Of a stretch of DNA of 50,148 nucleotides, positions 18,391 through 27,605 are shown piece after piece. Source of the stretch: a virus; IMG/VR virus record IMGVR_UViG_3300010354_000133, positions 1 through 50,148 of that record. One strand, written 5' to 3'. The notes under the pieces are model-generated. The model was not told where the DNA came from and did no database searches. It saw only the letters and a program-made list of their open reading frames with translations. Each line of letters starts with the position of its first letter. Within the stretch, counting starts at the first letter, position 1. A program made the position numbers and the translations under genes.

Positions 18391-21300
18391 ATGATCAATT
18401 TCTCTGGCGTCCGCGGAAGCTATTTCCTATTTACCGACGGCAACATGGCCGTTGTTATTGACTCGACAACAAACACAGTCGAAGAGGTCGGACAGCTTAG
18501 TGAGCTTTCTCACATACAGCCGTGGAATAAGCCATCTGAAAAGGCACCGGCCGTCGTGCAAGAGCTTGCGTCTGGCGCTCTTGCTGACCTAAGCATTACA
18601 ACAATTACCGCGTCGGCGAGGATGTACACGATCCCGAAGGCGGCCCAAGAGGAGGCCAAGCGCGGACTTGAGTGGCGCAAAGAGCACAAGCGTGGTGGAA
18701 CTCCGGTCGGCGTAAACAGCGCTCGAATTCTTGCGAACGGTGGACAGATCGGCATTAAGAAGGTTCGTCACATCGCAAAGTACTTTCCACGGCACGAAGT
18801 TGACAAGAAAGGCAAGGGCTACAAGCCAGGCGACGACGGCTTCCCGTCAGCGGGGCGCATCGCCTGGGCACTTTGGGGTGGAGACGCGGCGTGGCGATGG
18901 GCACGGCAGATCGTCGAACGCGAAAACAAAAAGGGAGTGCGCGCTGGCGGCTACGAGATCGATGAAGAGTACTATGATGACTTTGAAACTGCTCCTAGCT
19001 ATATCTCCGACCTCAGCGCATTTAAGCTTGCACAAGAACTAAACGACGGAAGCGCGCCGGAATTCGTAGCGCGTGTTCGAATGGACCACGGAGCGATTGA
19101 TCGACTGTACATGGTTGATCTTAGCGGCAAGGTTCACGTGTGGGATGCTCACGGCTGGGATGACCTAGGCCATGTCGATAGCGACATTTCAACGTACGAC
19201 AAGTCGCTCGATGACCCGTATGACACCGTTGAAAAGGTCCACATTCCAATTGACCCAGAGTCGGCATTGATTCTTTCGGCGTATTTCCAAGAAAATCCAT
19301 TCAGCGCGATCGGCGTGTATGACTTGTATCCAGACGAGGCCGAGCTTGTGTCACTTGCACTCAACGAAATCGACTGGACAATTGCAGACATGGCCGTTGT
19401 CGCCGCAGGAGAGCCGGCCGCAGACGGATCAGTAAACCCTGGCGATGGAGTGTATACTCCAAAAGAGCGTTCTGCAAATGCCCGAAGGCAGGTTCGTGAC
19501 AGGAGTGGAAAGTTTTCACAGATGGGTTCGCGTGTTGCGATCGGCGGAGACTTGTCGAAGCAGGGGAACATCACCGGGCTCGATCCAGCAACGCAGAGCG
19601 TCACTGTAAAGATGGACTCTGGAGAATCTATTCGCGTTCCAGGCGCGCAGACGCAGGCTGTCGAAGACGCTGTCGCCTCAAGTCCATCAACTGCTCCAAT
19701 GGAGGGAATGCCGCTCGACACGTCTGGAATTCTTGGAATGCCAAGAACGCCGATGACGATGCCAAACGCGCGCATCCCGGGCACGTTGCCGCCGCTGACA
19801 TCTGATCAATTGCGACAGGTCATCTACAACTACCCGGCGTGGGTAAAGGAACAGCGCGAGGCCGGCCTTGCCGAGCAGTACACGCCGCCTCCTGCAAAGT
19901 CAAAAGAGCAGATTAGCGCAGAAGTTGACGCGTACGCAAAGTCGTACATGAAGCAGCGTGAAAAGATCTCTGGAGTAAAGCAAATCAAGGGAGACCTTCG
20001 CGAGCACCCTCTTTTTAGGGACATCTTCAAGAAGAAGCCGATCTACAACCTGTATTACAACCCAGCAAGCTTTATGGCGTCTGCCTCGCCGAGGAAGACA
20101 ATTAAAGAGGTTGTTGAAGAAACAGGAGCAAAGGACAAAGGAATCGGTGAAAAGCTTACGCCAGAGACATCTGACGTTCAGCCGATGTACATGGCGATTG
20201 TTTCGCCAGACGACCCTGCCGCTGTTTTTGACCTGGTCTCGCTTATTCCAGCGGGAACGCACTCAACGCAACCGGCGGTCTTCAAGCGCGTTGACCAAAA
20301 GTGGGTTCAGGACGACAAGATCCTTAGCGACCTTACGTCACCGACTCCACCACCTGTGGTTCCGCTGCACGGAGAGGACTTTTTAGATGTTCTTTCGCAA
20401 GTTGACGGGACGACAACCGCATCAGCCTATTATGCAATCACTGCTGCCGGAATTGTTGTTCCAGAAGAGCGCGACCTTGCAGATGCGCTGATTGAAATTG
20501 CCGAAAAGTACGGCAAGTTCAATAGCGACGACACTGGTGTTTGGGCCGGGTACGAGACCGCTGCTGAAAACGAAAAGAAAGAGTGGGGAATTACGTGTGC
20601 AAACTGCATTTTGTATGAGGGAGGCTCCTCGTGCAAGATCGTTGCGGCCGCCGTTGAACCAGGCGGATACTGCCGGTTTGCGCTTATTCCTGACGGCGTG
20701 GTGAGTGCAAAGAAGACAGAGCAAGAGCTCACTATGGCACAGCCGGTGTATGAGGTATTTCCACATCAACAAAAGAAGAAAACCAAGAAATACGCGTCGG
20801 TTGAAGAAGCCGTTGAAGACTTTTCAGCGCAAACTCCAGATCCTCTCGTTGCGGTCGGTGTTGAAGGTGGACTTGATCGCAACAGAGGTCAGGCAGAAAA
20901 GCTTCGTCGTTACTGGCTGTACGGCCGCGGTGCGTTGAAGATTCGTTGGAACACGCCGGGCGACTGGACACGTTGCTATCGTCAGTTGATGAAGTACATG
21001 GGTCCGCGCGCCAAGGGATACTGCTCACTGCGCCACAAGGAGGCAACCGGAGTCTGGCCTGGCAGCAAGTACAATGTCGGAAAGAAAAACGCAAACATCA
21101 TCAAAGGCAGCGGCGATGTACTTCGCAGCGAAGAGGAGATTTTCAACATGCTCTTCAACCGTGCCGCGATGCAAGAGGCAAGGAGTCGAGTTGTTATGGC
21201 GTCTGCAGATGCTCCTAGGCGCGGCGCTAAGTTCATGATCCCGCTCGTTATTCCAGAAGGCGTCGAGTCTGGAGATGGCAGAAAGTTTAAGAAAGGCGCA

Positions 21301-23463
21301 ATAACAGTTCGAGAACTTCCTCTTCCGCTGCTCTGGCAGATCAAGACGGCCGACGGGCATACTGGATCGGTCGTCGTCGGGCGAATTGACCACATGGAGC
21401 GTATCGATGGTGGAATTGGAAACGCTCACGGCGTGTTTGACACAAGCGCTTACGGTAAAGAAGCGGAGCGCATGGTCCGTGACGGATTTATCCGTGGAGT
21501 TTCTGCTGACCTCGACCAGTTTGAGGCCAGCGAAGACGCAAAAGACGAAGCAGGAGCCGACGAGAAAAAGAAGATCGGCGGAGACAAGATCACAATCACA
21601 AAGTCACGTGTAATGGCAGTAACAATCGTTCCAAAGCCTGCATTTGAAGAATGCAAGATCTACTTGGAGGATACTGTTGAACCTGACGATATGCAGGAGG
21701 AACCAATGGAAAATCTACCAGACGGCGTCTATATTGAAGACGGCGACGGCATTGCGTCAATTGAGGCAGCCGCACTTCTGGCCTGTGGAATGATCGCGGG
21801 CGCAATCCCGACGGTTCCACCTGCGCACTGGTTCGAAAATCCAGGGCTCTCTGGACCTACACCGCTTACCGTTGATGACAACGGCCGAGTGTTCGGACAC
21901 ATCGCGTCGTGGCAGACCGACCACATCGGAATGCGCAGCGGGACGCGAGCGCCAAAGAGCCGCACTGGCTACGCGTACTTCCACACCGGTGTTGTTCGCG
22001 CCGATGACGGCAAGGACTACACGGTCGGACAATTGACACTTGCCGGCGGCCACGCGTCACTGGAGGCAAGTGCTGTTGAGGCGGCTCGTCACTACGACGA
22101 CACTGGCTCGGCGATCGCTGATGTTCACGCGGGTGAAGACCAGTTTGGCATCTGGGTTGCCGGTGCACTTCGACCAAACGCATCTCCAGAGCAGATCCGC
22201 GCGCTCCGTGCGTCTGCTCCGTCAGGCGACTGGCGCCCGATCAACGGCGCGCTTGAGCTTGTGGCAGTTTGCCAGGTCAACGTGCCAGGGTTCCCGATCG
22301 CTCGCGCCCGCGTTGCATCTGGCCAGGTCTACGCGCTCGTTGCGGCCGGTGCACTGCCACTCGCGCAGATGAAAGAAGATCCGATGCAAGAGCTTGCTGC
22401 TCGCGTCGAGCGCCTCGAGAAGCGCCAGGCCGAGAATCCAGAGCTTGTGGCGAAGGCCGAAGAACTTTCAAATCGAATTCGCTCGTCATTTGACTACGAC
22501 ACCTTTGGCTACATGCCGAGGACGATGCGCGACCGTCTTGCCAAGGAAGGAAAGGCGCTTCCAGACGGCTCGTATCCGATCCGCAATGTTGAAGAGCTTA
22601 AGGACGCGATTCAAGCATACGGACGGTCAAAGCCGTCAAAGCGTGCCGCCGTTCGCCGCCACATCATGAAGCGCGCTCGCGGGCTCAAGCAGTCAGAGCT
22701 CATTCCAGAGCAGTGGAAGACCGCGTCACTGATTGACGAAGAGGTAGTTGACGACATCCAAGCGCGAGTCGCCTCGGCCAAGGCCGCGGCAGAAAGCGCG
22801 GCCGCAGAAAAAGCTTCAAGAGACAGCAAGATTGAAGAGCTTCGCGCCCGTGTGGCCTCGGCCAAGGAGGGGCTTTTAGCGGCCTTACCGATGATACCGA
22901 CAGAAGTGAGTGAAGTTAAGGCAAATCCAGAAGCAGTTTCTACGCGGCAGGCAAAGTACATTTCCGGCGTAAATCAGCCCCGAGATGTCAAGGGAAAGTT
23001 CCGCGAAGTGCTTGCTCGGTTGAAGCAGAACCTCGGAGAGAGCGGTCTTCAGGGCGTCATCGATAAGATTGAGGCCACCGACTCCCTCGTGAACGCTGGA
23101 AACTACGAGCAGGCAGCGGCTTCTTCAGCGGAGCTTATTGACCTTATCTCTCGCCTTGATAGCGGCGCGCTCGACGCAACTGCCCTTGAAAACGTGCGCA
23201 AAGCCGCGCAGTTGTTGGGAACCGTGATCTCAAACCTTCCACTTCCGTTCTCAGAGCAAACGGATAAGGTTCGCTTCAGCGACCTGCCGCCGGTTCTCAA
23301 GGATCTTATCGACGACATGATCACCAAGGTTGAGGCAAAGATCGGAAAAGAGGACGCGGACGAGGCGACAAAGTCGCTTCGAAGCTATAAGTCTGGAAGC
23401 GACGTCTACTCTCAGAGCGAGGTCTCGTCTGAGATGAGCAAGCTTCTCAGGCTACTGACATAA
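18391..23463 (+). CDS. Capsid maturation protease polyprotein (1,690 aa)
   Basis: The frame also has a TTG at 18388 right after the previous stop, but the ATG at 18391 is the likelier start. Recognisable parts: residues about 85-180, basic, with W-R-K-E-H-K; a HiPIP-like Cys set at 736, 739, 748 and 761; about 840-896, a basic segment with W-P-G-S-K-Y seen beside actinophage proteases; about 940-1097, the prohead protease with G-V-S-A-D-L (Ser1038 as candidate nucleophile); about 1164-1318, a conserved phage domain with F-G-H-I-A-S-W; about 1354-1450, a helical domain like those called DUF6582. The protease should cleave scaffold and itself during head assembly. The protein is far longer than usual prohead proteases, so several products may be released by cleavage. 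The gene is followed by a 132 nt leader and the capsid gene. Confidence 0.8.
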   Translation: MINFSGVRGSYFLFTDGNMAVVIDSTTNTVEEVGQLSELSHIQPWNKPSEKAPAVVQELASGALADLSITTITASARMYTIPKAAQEEAKRGLEWRKEHKRGGTPVGVNSARILANGGQIGIKKVRHIAKYFPRHEVDKKGKGYKPGDDGFPSAGRIAWALWGGDAAWRWARQIVERENKKGVRAGGYEIDEEYYDDFETAPSYISDLSAFKLAQELNDGSAPEFVARVRMDHGAIDRLYMVDLSGKVHVWDAHGWDDLGHVDSDISTYDKSLDDPYDTVEKVHIPIDPESALILSAYFQENPFSAIGVYDLYPDEAELVSLALNEIDWTIADMAVVAAGEPAADGSVNPGDGVYTPKERSANARRQVRDRSGKFSQMGSRVAIGGDLSKQGNITGLDPATQSVTVKMDSGESIRVPGAQTQAVEDAVASSPSTAPMEGMPLDTSGILGMPRTPMTMPNARIPGTLPPLTSDQLRQVIYNYPAWVKEQREAGLAEQYTPPPAKSKEQISAEVDAYAKSYMKQREKISGVKQIKGDLREHPLFRDIFKKKPIYNLYYNPASFMASASPRKTIKEVVEETGAKDKGIGEKLTPETSDVQPMYMAIVSPDDPAAVFDLVSLIPAGTHSTQPAVFKRVDQKWVQDDKILSDLTSPTPPPVVPLHGEDFLDVLSQVDGTTTASAYYAITAAGIVVPEERDLADALIEIAEKYGKFNSDDTGVWAGYETAAENEKKEWGITCANCILYEGGSSCKIVAAAVEPGGYCRFALIPDGVVSAKKTEQELTMAQPVYEVFPHQQKKKTKKYASVEEAVEDFSAQTPDPLVAVGVEGGLDRNRGQAEKLRRYWLYGRGALKIRWNTPGDWTRCYRQLMKYMGPRAKGYCSLRHKEATGVWPGSKYNVGKKNANIIKGSGDVLRSEEEIFNMLFNRAAMQEARSRVVMASADAPRRGAKFMIPLVIPEGVESGDGRKFKKGAITVRELPLPLLWQIKTADGHTGSVVVGRIDHMERIDGGIGNAHGVFDTSAYGKEAERMVRDGFIRGVSADLDQFEASEDAKDEAGADEKKKIGGDKITITKSRVMAVTIVPKPAFEECKIYLEDTVEPDDMQEEPMENLPDGVYIEDGDGIASIEAAALLACGMIAGAIPTVPPAHWFENPGLSGPTPLTVDDNGRVFGHIASWQTDHIGMRSGTRAPKSRTGYAYFHTGVVRADDGKDYTVGQLTLAGGHASLEASAVEAARHYDDTGSAIADVHAGEDQFGIWVAGALRPNASPEQIRALRASAPSGDWRPINGALELVAVCQVNVPGFPIARARVASGQVYALVAAGALPLAQMKEDPMQELAARVERLEKRQAENPELVAKAEELSNRIRSSFDYDTFGYMPRTMRDRLAKEGKALPDGSYPIRNVEELKDAIQAYGRSKPSKRAAVRRHIMKRARGLKQSELIPEQWKTASLIDEEVVDDIQARVASAKAAAESAAAEKASRDSKIEELRARVASAKEGLLAALPMIPTEVSEVKANPEAVSTRQAKYISGVNQPRDVKGKFREVLARLKQNLGESGLQGVIDKIEATDSLVNAGNYEQAAASSAELIDLISRLDSGALDATALENVRKAAQLLGTVISNLPLPFSEQTDKVRFSDLPPVLKDLIDDMITKVEAKIGKEDADEATKSLRSYKSGSDVYSQSEVSSEMSKLLRLLT

Positions 23464-23469
23464 GACATT

Positions 23470-23475
23470 TATAAT
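23470..23475 (+). promoter_or_regulatory. Candidate promoter -10 for the capsid gene
   Basis: A perfect TATAAT lies just after the protease stop codon, 121 nt upstream of the preferred capsid start. No convincing -35 hexamer sits 16-18 bases upstream, though many actinobacterial and phage promoters tolerate this. High capsid demand makes a promoter here plausible. Confidence 0.4.
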
Positions 23476-23548
23476 CATGTTATTGTCTTCTATAGGTGAG
23501 TGCCTCTGCACGTCGTGACAGAGTCCCTCTCTATGGACAGAAGCCCTA

Positions 23549-23571
23549 GATAGACTTACAGGTAGTCTATC
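23549..23571 (+). promoter_or_regulatory. Perfect inverted repeat in the capsid leader
   Basis: Arms GATAGACT (23549-23556) and AGTCTATC (23564-23571) enclose a 7 nt loop, 24 nt upstream of the capsid start codon. In RNA this forms an 8 bp stem beside the ribosome binding site; in DNA it could be an operator. A 5' stabilising hairpin is another reading. Confidence 0.55.
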
Positions 23572-23583
23572 GTGACTGATCCC

Positions 23584-23591
23584 GGAGGAGG
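23584..23591 (+). promoter_or_regulatory. Ribosome binding site that fixes the capsid start
   Basis: GGAGGAGG ends 4 nt before the GTG at 23596, and its first GGAGG lies 7 nt away. This favours GTG 23596 over the upstream in-frame GTG at 23572, which has no comparable site. Confidence 0.75.
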
Positions 23592-23595
23592 GACA

Positions 23596-25470
23596 GTGGA
23601 CCGAATCAAACAGCAACTCGACACGATCGATAGCTTGACCGACGACCAGATCGTCGCGCTTCAGGCTGAAATCGTCGCTGAGTTCGAGACGGTCGAGGGT
23701 CAAGAGCCAACTACAGAATCAGTGGATGCTATGACGCAACTTGCGGACATGCTTGACACGGTTCGTGGCGAGGCAAAGCGTCGTGAAGCTCTTGCACAAG
23801 AGCTCGCAGCACGCGCAGCCGAGGCCGCGATGCGGGTTAAGGGTGAGGCAGAGGGCGACATGGAAGAAGCACCAGAGGAAATGCCGATGCCAGAGGCCGA
23901 AATGCCGATGGAAGAGGCTCCCGAGGCTCCAGAAATGGAGAAGAAGGAAATGCCGATGGAGGCGTCCGCCGAAGCAGTAGAAGGTTCTGAACTTTCGACC
24001 ACACAAGGAACAGCAACAGCAGATGCAGCAGTAGCTCCAGAAGCAACAACCGAAGCCGCAGTCGCGGAAGAGGCAGTTGCCGATGCAGCCGTTGAGGCAC
24101 CAGTTGAGGCTGAAGCAAGCACATCAACAGAAATTACAGATGCTCCACAAGAGCAGGAAGCCCAGGAGGCAACCATGACTGCCGCGGCAGACAATGCGAA
24201 CTTGGAAGTCGAAATCCAAGTTCCAGCCGACCGTCGTCCGCTCCAGCAGGAAGAAGCACCAACTGTTATCACAGCCGGTGCCGACATCCCTGGATACACG
24301 GCCGGTGCACAGATGAAGGATGCAAACGAAATTGCTGAAGCCATGGCTTCGCGCTTGCACGGCCTGCGCCGTGTCAAGGGCGGCGACGGCGAGCAGCACA
24401 TCGTTGCCTCCATCACCACCAAGTACCCAGAGTCCCGTGTTCTTACACAGGACACAGACAGCAACGTCGCCAAGATCAAGGCAGTTGCATCGCCAGAGGC
24501 GCTCGTCGCTTCGGGTGGCCACTCCGCACCGTTTGAGGTCAAGTATGACATCTTCGGTTTCGGAACAACGGACCGTCCGATCCGCGACTCGCTCCCGCGC
24601 TTTGCTGCAGACCGTGGCGGTATCCGCTACATCCTGCCGCCGGTGCTGAGCAGCTACGGCGATGCCGTTGGCGTCTGGACAAACGCAACAGATACAGACC
24701 CGGGCACAGACACCAAGTCAAGCCTTACCATCACAGCCGCAACCGAGACAACAGTCGCCACAGACGCTGTCACGCTGCAGTTGCAGTTCGGTAACTTGAT
24801 GACACGCGCCTACCCCGAGTTGATTGCCCGCCACAACGAGCTTGCTCTTATCCAGCACGCCCGTGAGGCCGAGCAGTATCTCGCAGGCAAGTTGACATCC
24901 GGTTCGACGGCCGTCACGACAACAAGCCTCATCGGCGTTGCTCGCGACTTCCTCGTTCAGGTTGGTCGCGCTGCAGTGGCAATGCGTAGCCGTCACCGTC
25001 TGTCCCCAGACCAGAAGCTGCGAGTGATCGCTCCAGCCTGGATCAAGGACGCGATGGTTGCCGACCTCACATTGGCAATGCCTGGCGACTCCACAATGAA
25101 TGCAACTGGTGAGATCGATGGCTACCTCGCGGCTCGCGGCGTTGACATCACATACTCGCACGACTTGAATGTCTACGGCAGCCAGTCGGCTTCCGCGGCA
25201 CTCAACGAGTTCCAGGACACATTCACATGGTACATCTTCGCGGAGGGAACATTCCTCTTCCTCGACGGTGGCACCTTGGACCTTGGAATCATCCGCGACT
25301 CTTCGCTCGTTGGCACCAACGACTACAAGATGTTCGTTGAGACCTTCGAGGGCATCGCAAAGGTTGGCGTCGAGTCACTCGTCGTCACATCCACCATCTC
25401 GGTCAACGGTGTGGCAGCAGCCCTCCGTGACACCACTGGTGGCGCAACCGCAGCTGCTATCGAGTACTAA
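23596..25470 (+). CDS. Major capsid protein with fused scaffold-like N-terminus
   Basis: A 624-residue product from GTG 23596. The first 70 residues are helical. Residues about 80-200 (nt 23840-24200) are dominated by Glu, Ala, Pro and Met, with repeats such as E-M-P-M, typical of a disordered acidic scaffold or delta domain. From about residue 205 the protein looks like an HK97-fold capsid subunit, with a G-F-G-T-T-D-R-P-I-R-D-S-L segment and a long axial-domain-like region. Position after the protease, a strong ribosome binding site and a following hairpin all fit a highly made capsid protein. The acidic part is probably cut off by the upstream protease during maturation; the cleavage site cannot be placed from sequence. 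Confidence 0.83.
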   Translation: MDRIKQQLDTIDSLTDDQIVALQAEIVAEFETVEGQEPTTESVDAMTQLADMLDTVRGEAKRREALAQELAARAAEAAMRVKGEAEGDMEEAPEEMPMPEAEMPMEEAPEAPEMEKKEMPMEASAEAVEGSELSTTQGTATADAAVAPEATTEAAVAEEAVADAAVEAPVEAEASTSTEITDAPQEQEAQEATMTAAADNANLEVEIQVPADRRPLQQEEAPTVITAGADIPGYTAGAQMKDANEIAEAMASRLHGLRRVKGGDGEQHIVASITTKYPESRVLTQDTDSNVAKIKAVASPEALVASGGHSAPFEVKYDIFGFGTTDRPIRDSLPRFAADRGGIRYILPPVLSSYGDAVGVWTNATDTDPGTDTKSSLTITAATETTVATDAVTLQLQFGNLMTRAYPELIARHNELALIQHAREAEQYLAGKLTSGSTAVTTTSLIGVARDFLVQVGRAAVAMRSRHRLSPDQKLRVIAPAWIKDAMVADLTLAMPGDSTMNATGEIDGYLAARGVDITYSHDLNVYGSQSASAALNEFQDTFTWYIFAEGTFLFLDGGTLDLGIIRDSSLVGTNDYKMFVETFEGIAKVGVESLVVTSTISVNGVAAALRDTTGGATAAAIEY

Positions 25471-25499
25471 ACCATTTAGTAGCAGCAAGCAATTTGTAG

Positions 25500-25527
25500 T
25501 GGAGGGGTCTGGAAACGGACCCCTCCA
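25500..25527 (+). terminator. Hairpin after the capsid gene
   Basis: Arms TGGAGGGGTC (25500-25509) and GACCCCTCCA (25518-25527) form a perfect 10 bp GC-rich stem with an 8 nt loop, 30 nt after the capsid stop. No U-tract follows; the downstream bases are A-rich. It may be a weak terminator or a 3' stability element that sets capsid mRNA apart from downstream genes. Confidence 0.6.
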
Positions 25528-25564
25528 ATACAAAACAAACACACGAGGAACTTAGAGGCGAAAG

Positions 25565-26440
25565 ATGGCATTTCCAAAGGATGGAGTTGTAGTTGCACCG
25601 GCAATTGAGCCAGCCGACTACGGTCTATTTTCAGTAGCCAAGCCAACACCGAACACTCTTGCTGACGAGGATCGGTGGATTCGCACGTTTGCGCAGGAGT
25701 GGGACACAAGCATCTACTCCGCAAAAAATTGGGACGACACCGACACGACGTCATCGACCGTTGCTTCCGACGCGACACCGACGCGTCACACGCAAATTAA
25801 GCCGTTCTTTATTGAAGTAGAAGAACAGATTTCAACATTTGGTTACACCGCTCTTGATCGTTTTGACCGCATCTCGCGCCAGATCAAGGGCGTTACGCAA
25901 AAAGCAATTGAGCAAGAGCTCTGGGACGGCGCGGTTCGCGAGGGAGAGTCACACGAGAACATCGCTTTGGCTGCAGCGTCCGCGACAATCTTAAACAGTG
26001 GAACAGCGCTTACAGCAGCCCGCGCGCTCGCGCTTCTTGACTACAAGATTGGATCAACGTCTCCATGTGGAGAGCAAGGTGTCATTCACATGACGCGAGA
26101 CGTCGCCGGTCTTCTTTCAGCAAGCTACATGCTTTTTCACAAGGAAGACGGCCGCATCGAAACTGTTGCTGGAACGCCCGTTGTCATCGGTTCTGGATAC
26201 TCCGGCACCGGCCCGACTGGCGCTACGGGAGCCACGGCCACTGATGGAAACAAGTGGATCTACGGCACCGGAAGTGTAAAGGTGTACGTCGGAAAGGTCG
26301 ACGTTGTCAACGACAACAACGGCCAGGCGTACGACGTCAGCGGAAACCAAAATGACATGAAGCTCAAGGCAATTCGCCCAGCGGCGGTTTACTTTGACAC
26401 AACAATTCATCTCGCTGTCAGGGTTGATCTGACGTCGTAG
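25565..26440 (+). CDS. Putative head structural protein
   Basis: A 291-residue protein starting at ATG, downstream of the capsid hairpin. Features include I-E-V-E-E-Q-I-S-T-F-G, an Arg-rich helix, K-A-I-E-Q-E-L-W-D-G-A, an Ala-rich helix, and an internal G-A-T-G-A-T stretch of low complexity near residue 220. Similar proteins follow the major capsid gene in many actinobacterial siphoviruses and are virion parts. The E-Q-E-L-W helix and the beta-rich C-terminus could fit an HK97-like fold, possibly a second capsid subunit or pentamer protein. That assignment is inference. Confidence 0.6.
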   Translation: MAFPKDGVVVAPAIEPADYGLFSVAKPTPNTLADEDRWIRTFAQEWDTSIYSAKNWDDTDTTSSTVASDATPTRHTQIKPFFIEVEEQISTFGYTALDRFDRISRQIKGVTQKAIEQELWDGAVREGESHENIALAAASATILNSGTALTAARALALLDYKIGSTSPCGEQGVIHMTRDVAGLLSASYMLFHKEDGRIETVAGTPVVIGSGYSGTGPTGATGATATDGNKWIYGTGSVKVYVGKVDVVNDNNGQAYDVSGNQNDMKLKAIRPAAVYFDTTIHLAVRVDLTS

Positions 26441-26472
26441 AATAGACACGAGTAACCAAGGAGAAAGTCCAA

Positions 26473-27519
26473 ATGGCAACACAAGATTACGCAGCAAGTA
26501 TCCAAGGCGTGTCGATTCGCGTTACACGTCTTGATGCCTCTGGCAACCTGCTTAACAACCCAGGCGACAGCTACACAACGAGCGCATTCATGCGAATCTC
26601 GTTCACGCCTGAGTACGAAGAGGGCGATGAAATTACAGAAAAGTCGGCAAACGGCGTCATCTGCGTTTCATACAAGGCCCCCGACACGCTTAAGCGCGTG
26701 ACGATGGAGCTCGCGATCTGCGAGCCGGACCCTGAACTGACAGAGCTGGTGTCCGGCGGTCTCTTGCTTCGCAAGAACCTCGGAACATACGCCTCGCCAG
26801 ATCGTAAGAGCATCGGTTGGTCATCGCCGGGTATCGGCGACGATCCAGCCGGTAACGGCGTCGCGATTGAGTGCTGGTCGTTCGCTGTCAAGGACGGCAA
26901 GCGCGCAGCAACACTTCCATACTTCCACTGGGTCTTCCCATACTGCCGTATGCGTCAGTCGGGTGACCGTGTGATCGAGAACGGAATGCTCGCCAGCACG
27001 TTTGAGGGCTACAGCATCGGAAACTCACTGTTCAGCAGCGGTCTCGACGAGCGTTGGGAATTCCCATTGGCAACAGAGCGTCCGTACTCGTACGCTCGCG
27101 CCTCGTGGGCGCCGACAGGCCGCAAGGGCTTCTACGAGTGGCATGGTGACATCACCAAGACAATCACAAACAGCGCACGCACTGGCTCAACAGCTACACT
27201 CACAACATCAACAGCTCACGGCCTCCGTGTGGGAGATGAAATCACAGTGTCAGCATCTACAAACGCGGCGCTTAACGGCACGTGGACAATTGCAACGGTT
27301 CCGTCAACAACAACGTTCACGTACACCACAACAACGAGCGGCACGATCACGTCAGCTGTAGACTCTGGAACAGTCTTCTGTGGTGCAAACAGTTGGGCAG
27401 TTACAGACTTTACGTCGCAGGGTTCGACGACCGCATACAACGTCCCTGGTAACACCAACTACAACGCTGATGAGGCGATTGACTTCATCATCGCCTCTAC
27501 GGAGGACCCGACTTCGTAG
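26473..27519 (+). CDS. Putative major tail (tube) protein
   Basis: A 348-residue protein. The N-terminal domain has R-V-T-R-L-D, F-T-P-E-Y-E-E-G-D-E, an A-N-G strand, and D-P-E-L-T-E-L-V-S-G-G, a layout common in tail tube proteins of actinobacterial siphoviruses. Residues about 230-300 form a separate beta module (H-G-L-x-x-G-D, N-G-T-W-T-I, T-T-F-T-Y, S-G-T-V) that also occurs in two tail-tip genes of this window. C-terminal immunoglobulin-like decorations are usual in tail tube proteins. No other candidate lies before the tail assembly chaperone. A strong hairpin follows the gene. Confidence 0.68.
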   Translation: MATQDYAASIQGVSIRVTRLDASGNLLNNPGDSYTTSAFMRISFTPEYEEGDEITEKSANGVICVSYKAPDTLKRVTMELAICEPDPELTELVSGGLLLRKNLGTYASPDRKSIGWSSPGIGDDPAGNGVAIECWSFAVKDGKRAATLPYFHWVFPYCRMRQSGDRVIENGMLASTFEGYSIGNSLFSSGLDERWEFPLATERPYSYARASWAPTGRKGFYEWHGDITKTITNSARTGSTATLTTSTAHGLRVGDEITVSASTNAALNGTWTIATVPSTTTFTYTTTTSGTITSAVDSGTVFCGANSWAVTDFTSQGSTTAYNVPGNTNYNADEAIDFIIASTEDPTS

Positions 27520-27530
27520 TTTTCGTAATC

Positions 27531-27574
27531 TGAGCGTGGCGCTCGTAGTAATATGTACTTAAGCGCCACGCTCA
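27531..27574 (+). terminator. Strong hairpin after the major tail protein gene
   Basis: Arms TGAGCGTGGCGCT (27531-27543) and AGCGCCACGCTCA (27562-27574) pair over 13 bp without mismatch. The 18 nt loop contains a further AGTA/TACT pairing. The hairpin starts 11 nt after the stop codon and has no U-tract. It is likely a terminator, attenuator or mRNA end-protecting structure. Confidence 0.65.
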
Positions 27575-27605
27575 CTTACGAGCGCCGAACAGACAAGGAA
27601 TTCTG

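Noticed and set aside
23700-24551. 283-codon frame on the - strand opposite the capsid gene
   Set aside because: It mirrors the Glu/Ala/Pro-rich N-terminus of the capsid protein, has Ser/Ala-rich low-complexity sequence and no ribosome binding site; it is a compositional shadow.
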